Source of the DNA: Hyphomicrobiales bacterium
Lineage (GTDB): Bacteria > Pseudomonadota > Alphaproteobacteria > Rhizobiales > Rhizobiaceae
Length of the DNA stretch: 64,000 bases
NCBI GenBank assembly: GCA_900468285.1
Contig: UBTF01000002.1
Location: 284,416-348,415 of the forward strand
Direction of reading: 5' to 3'
Part shown: one piece after another, positions 62,358 through 64,000 of the stretch
Layout of the letters: each line of letters starts with the position of its first letter
Numbering within the stretch: position 1 is the first letter of the stretch
The notes under the pieces: model-generated
What the model saw: the letters and a program-made list of their open reading frames with translations, nothing else
What the model was told of the DNA's origin: nothing
Database searches by the model: none
Program-made: the position numbers and the translations under genes

Positions 62358-64000
62358 ATGACGTCTATCATTTCTTCTTTTTCCATCAAGCAGATTGCGA
62401 ATCTCTCGACAGCCACCGTAGCAAATCTGAAGTCCGCCGACGTGGACGCAATGAGCACTGGCCAGATCGCAGCACTCTCTTCTACACAGCTGAACGCGCT
62501 TTCAACAGCCGCCGTTAACTCACTCGATAGCACTCAGATCAGTGCAATTTCGGCAAAGGCCGTCATCGGCCTGACCGTCACACAGCTCGCAGCTATCGAA
62601 TCCGCACAATTCGCCGGTCTCACCGCTAGCCAGGTCACTGCGCTGAGCACAGACCAGTTCAATGCTCTTTCTTCAAGCGTCATAGCGCTGCTGGACACCA
62701 AGCAGGTGGCTGGAATGACCTCTGCGCAGGTCGCAACACTCAGCTCCGCCGAGCTTAACAGCTTCGACACAGCCGAAATCGCTGTCTTGAGCACAGCAGC
62801 CCTCGCAGGCATCGACTCCACGACACTGGCAAGCCTCTCGACAGGCAACTTTGCAGCCCTCACCTCCGCGCAGATCGCAAAGCTCTCGACAGCCCAGATC
62901 GGTGCCGTGACCTCCGCACAGGTTGACGTTCTGACCACCGGCCAGATCGCAGGCTTGACAGCAGCACAGATCAAGACGGTCACGACAGCGGCATTGTCGT
63001 CGCTCGACGCCGATCAGGTTGCAGCCTTCTCGACAGCCCAGATCGCTGCAATGACCACCGACCAGCTTCAGTCCCTCAGCACAGCCAATATCGCTGCGCT
63101 GACAACGAAGCAGGCTTCTGCATTGACCTCTGCCCAGGTCGCAACACTCAGCTCCGCAGAACTCAACAGCTTCGATACAGCCGAAATCGCTGCCTTGAGC
63201 ACCGGCGCGTTGCTCGGATTGACGACTGACGCCGTTGCAGGCCTGAGCACTGCGGCTGTCGCAGCCCTCACGTCAACACAGGTCGCATCCCTGACCACAA
63301 CGCTGATTGCATCGCTCAACTCGGGACAGATCCAGGAGCTCACGACAGGCCAGATCAAAGCCTTGACCGCTAACCAGATGGCGGCCATCACAACGGCATC
63401 GATCGCAAATCTGAAGACCGACCAGGTCGCAGCATTGTCCAACAAGCAACTGGTTGCCCTGTCCACCGATCAACTGCAGGCATTCACAACCGGCAACATC
63501 GTGGCTCTCACCAGCACGCAGGCTTCTGCATTGACCTCCGCGCAGGTTGCGACACTCAGCTCCGCAGAACTCAACAGCTTCGATACGGCTGAGATTGCCG
63601 CTCTGAGCACAGCAGCCCTCGCAGGCATCGACTCCACCACACTGGCGAGCCTCTCGACAGGCAACTTTGCAGCCCTGACCTCAGCACAGATCGCAAAGCT
63701 TTCGACAGCTCAGATCGGTGCCGTAACCTCTGCACAGGTTGACGTTCTGACCACCGGCCAGATCGCAGGCTTGACAGCAGCACAGGTCAAGACGGTCACA
63801 ACAGCGGCGCTGTCGTCGCTGGACACTGATCAGGTTGCAGCCTTCTCGACAGTCCAGATCGCTGCAATGACAACCGACCAGCTTCAGTCCCTCAGCACAG
63901 CCAATATCGCTGCGCTGACCTCGAAGCAGGCCGCTGCACTGACTTCTGCCCAGGTCGCAACACTCAGCTCCGCAGAACTCAACAGCTTCGATACAGCCGA
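62358..64000 (+). CDS. Giant octapeptide-repeat protein, 5' part only
   Basis: The frame from the ATG at 62358 stays open to the window end (547 codons). GGGGG lies 9 nt upstream. After an 11-residue start (MTSIISSFSIK) the protein is built of unbroken 8-residue units, about 67 of them here, with consensus Q-[IVL]-A-A-[LMF]-[ST]-[ST]-[ADGK]. The visible part contains no Pro, Arg, His, Cys, Trp or Tyr. There is no Sec signal. Each S/T-x-x-Q/E step could be a helix-capping box, suggesting short helices in a solenoid. The lack of a signal and the size suggest a type I secreted or surface adhesin-like protein, but the C-terminus is not visible. I do not recognise a named family. Confidence 0.8.
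   Translation, partial: MTSIISSFSIKQIANLSTATVANLKSADVDAMSTGQIAALSSTQLNALSTAAVNSLDSTQISAISAKAVIGLTVTQLAAIESAQFAGLTASQVTALSTDQFNALSSSVIALLDTKQVAGMTSAQVATLSSAELNSFDTAEIAVLSTAALAGIDSTTLASLSTGNFAALTSAQIAKLSTAQIGAVTSAQVDVLTTGQIAGLTAAQIKTVTTAALSSLDADQVAAFSTAQIAAMTTDQLQSLSTANIAALTTKQASALTSAQVATLSSAELNSFDTAEIAALSTGALLGLTTDAVAGLSTAAVAALTSTQVASLTTTLIASLNSGQIQELTTGQIKALTANQMAAITTASIANLKTDQVAALSNKQLVALSTDQLQAFTTGNIVALTSTQASALTSAQVATLSSAELNSFDTAEIAALSTAALAGIDSTTLASLSTGNFAALTSAQIAKLSTAQIGAVTSAQVDVLTTGQIAGLTAAQVKTVTTAALSSLDTDQVAAFSTVQIAAMTTDQLQSLSTANIAALTSKQAAALTSAQVATLSSAELNSFDTA
62727..63134 (+). repeat. Higher-order repeat unit 1 (408 bp, type A)
   Basis: Seventeen octads starting QVATLSSA-ELNSFDTA and ending QASALTSA. 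It shares all but about 6 of 136 residues with the unit at 63543-63950. Confidence 0.85.
63135..63542 (+). repeat. Higher-order repeat unit 2 (408 bp, type B)
   Basis: Same length and same first octads (QVATLSSA-ELNSFDTA-EIAALST) and last octad (QASALTSA) as type A. The fourteen or so octads between are different (e.g. ALLGLTTD, LIASLNSG, QLVALSTD). Confidence 0.85.
63543..63950 (+). repeat. Higher-order repeat unit 3 (408 bp, type A)
   Basis: Near copy of unit 1 at both DNA and protein level, ending QAAALTSA. Confidence 0.85.
63951..64000 (+). repeat. Higher-order repeat unit 4 (start only)
   Basis: Begins with the same QVATLSSA-ELNSFDTA octads exactly 408 bp after unit 3 and is cut by the window end. 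Confidence 0.8.

Noticed and set aside
62534..63783. Several open frames on the minus strand opposite the repeat protein (for example 62534-62983, 63068-63466, 63571-63783)
   Set aside because: They arise because the 24-bp repeat keeps all its frames free of stops. The plus-strand frame has the regular protein repeat, the ribosome site and no interruptions.
62358..64000. Possible CRISPR array or minisatellite
   Set aside because: The period is 24 bp with no unique spacers, the frame is kept throughout and changes are mostly conservative, so it is coding repeat DNA.
62358..64000. RTX calcium-binding or ice-nucleation repeats
   Set aside because: RTX units are nine residues with GGxGxD, and ice-nucleation octads carry AGYGSTxTA. 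Neither pattern is present in the visible part.
1..64000. Insertion sequences, prophage or integrative elements
   Set aside because: No transposase, integrase, tRNA-flanked direct repeats or phage structural genes were seen in either strand.

Overview
The window looks like a chromosomal segment of a Rhizobiaceae alphaproteobacterium, most probably Agrobacterium or a close relative. The pointers are a choXWV choline importer, a NolR-type ArsR regulator, BacA, a bdhA-xdhAB arrangement known from rhizobia, the membrane cytochrome c urate oxidase PuuD, and rhizobial-type chemoreceptor signatures. No tRNA, rRNA, CRISPR array, insertion sequence or prophage gene was recognised. Coding density is high. 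Most genes are housekeeping or catabolic and in intact frames.

Layout. 1-4.2 kb: 5' part of a pseudoazurin gene with an FNR/NnrR-like box, thymidine kinase, and the choXWV operon. 4.2-14.5 kb: NolR-like regulator, DUF3095 protein, branched-chain amino acid binding protein, adenine deaminase, HD-GYP phosphodiesterase, GH13 alpha-glucosidase, KdgK-like kinase and a GT4 glycosyltransferase. 14.7-23.9 kb: DUF2026 protein, Nudix hydrolase, Der GTPase with a YfgM-like protein, NnrU, a secreted polysaccharide deacetylase, BacA, methionine aminopeptidase, a luciferase-like monooxygenase and an AHSA1 protein. 24.1-28.6 kb: a VpsF-like polymerase/ligase plus Wzz-type protein pair and glycerol kinase.

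28.8-48.0 kb is a purine and ureide catabolic region. The plus strand carries bdhA-xdhA-xdhB-xdhC, a LysR regulator, puuD-guaD and a chemoreceptor. The minus strand carries DUF1045-puuE-uraD-allA-hiuH-metallophosphatase. Together they turn guanine, hypoxanthine and xanthine into urate, urate into allantoin and allantoin into allantoate. A ureidoglycolate lyase is present, but the allantoate-to-ureidoglycolate enzyme is not in the window. A TauE/SafE transporter, L-lactate dehydrogenase and a D-Ala-D-Ala carboxypeptidase lie between the two arms. A small DUF1127-like gene, antisense to the end of xdhC and divergent from the LysR gene, is easy to miss.

48.1-57.9 kb: a split MnmC system (oxidoreductase and MnmD methyltransferase, divergent with start codons that touch), an RhlE-type RNA helicase with a long structured leader, a soluble multi-PAS hybrid histidine kinase, DoxX, and an L,D-transpeptidase followed by a class II glutamine amidotransferase. 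58.3-61.5 kb: a three-gene operon of circularly permuted ATP-grasp, alpha-E and transglutaminase-like proteins, of the kind predicted to make and attach peptide tags.

61.5-64.0 kb: about 850 bp of AT-rich non-coding DNA with a candidate sigma-54 promoter and a leader hairpin, then the start of a large open frame that runs off the window. It encodes an almost perfect octapeptide repeat (24-bp period) organised in 408-bp (17-octad) higher-order units. This is the least explained and most interesting object in the window.
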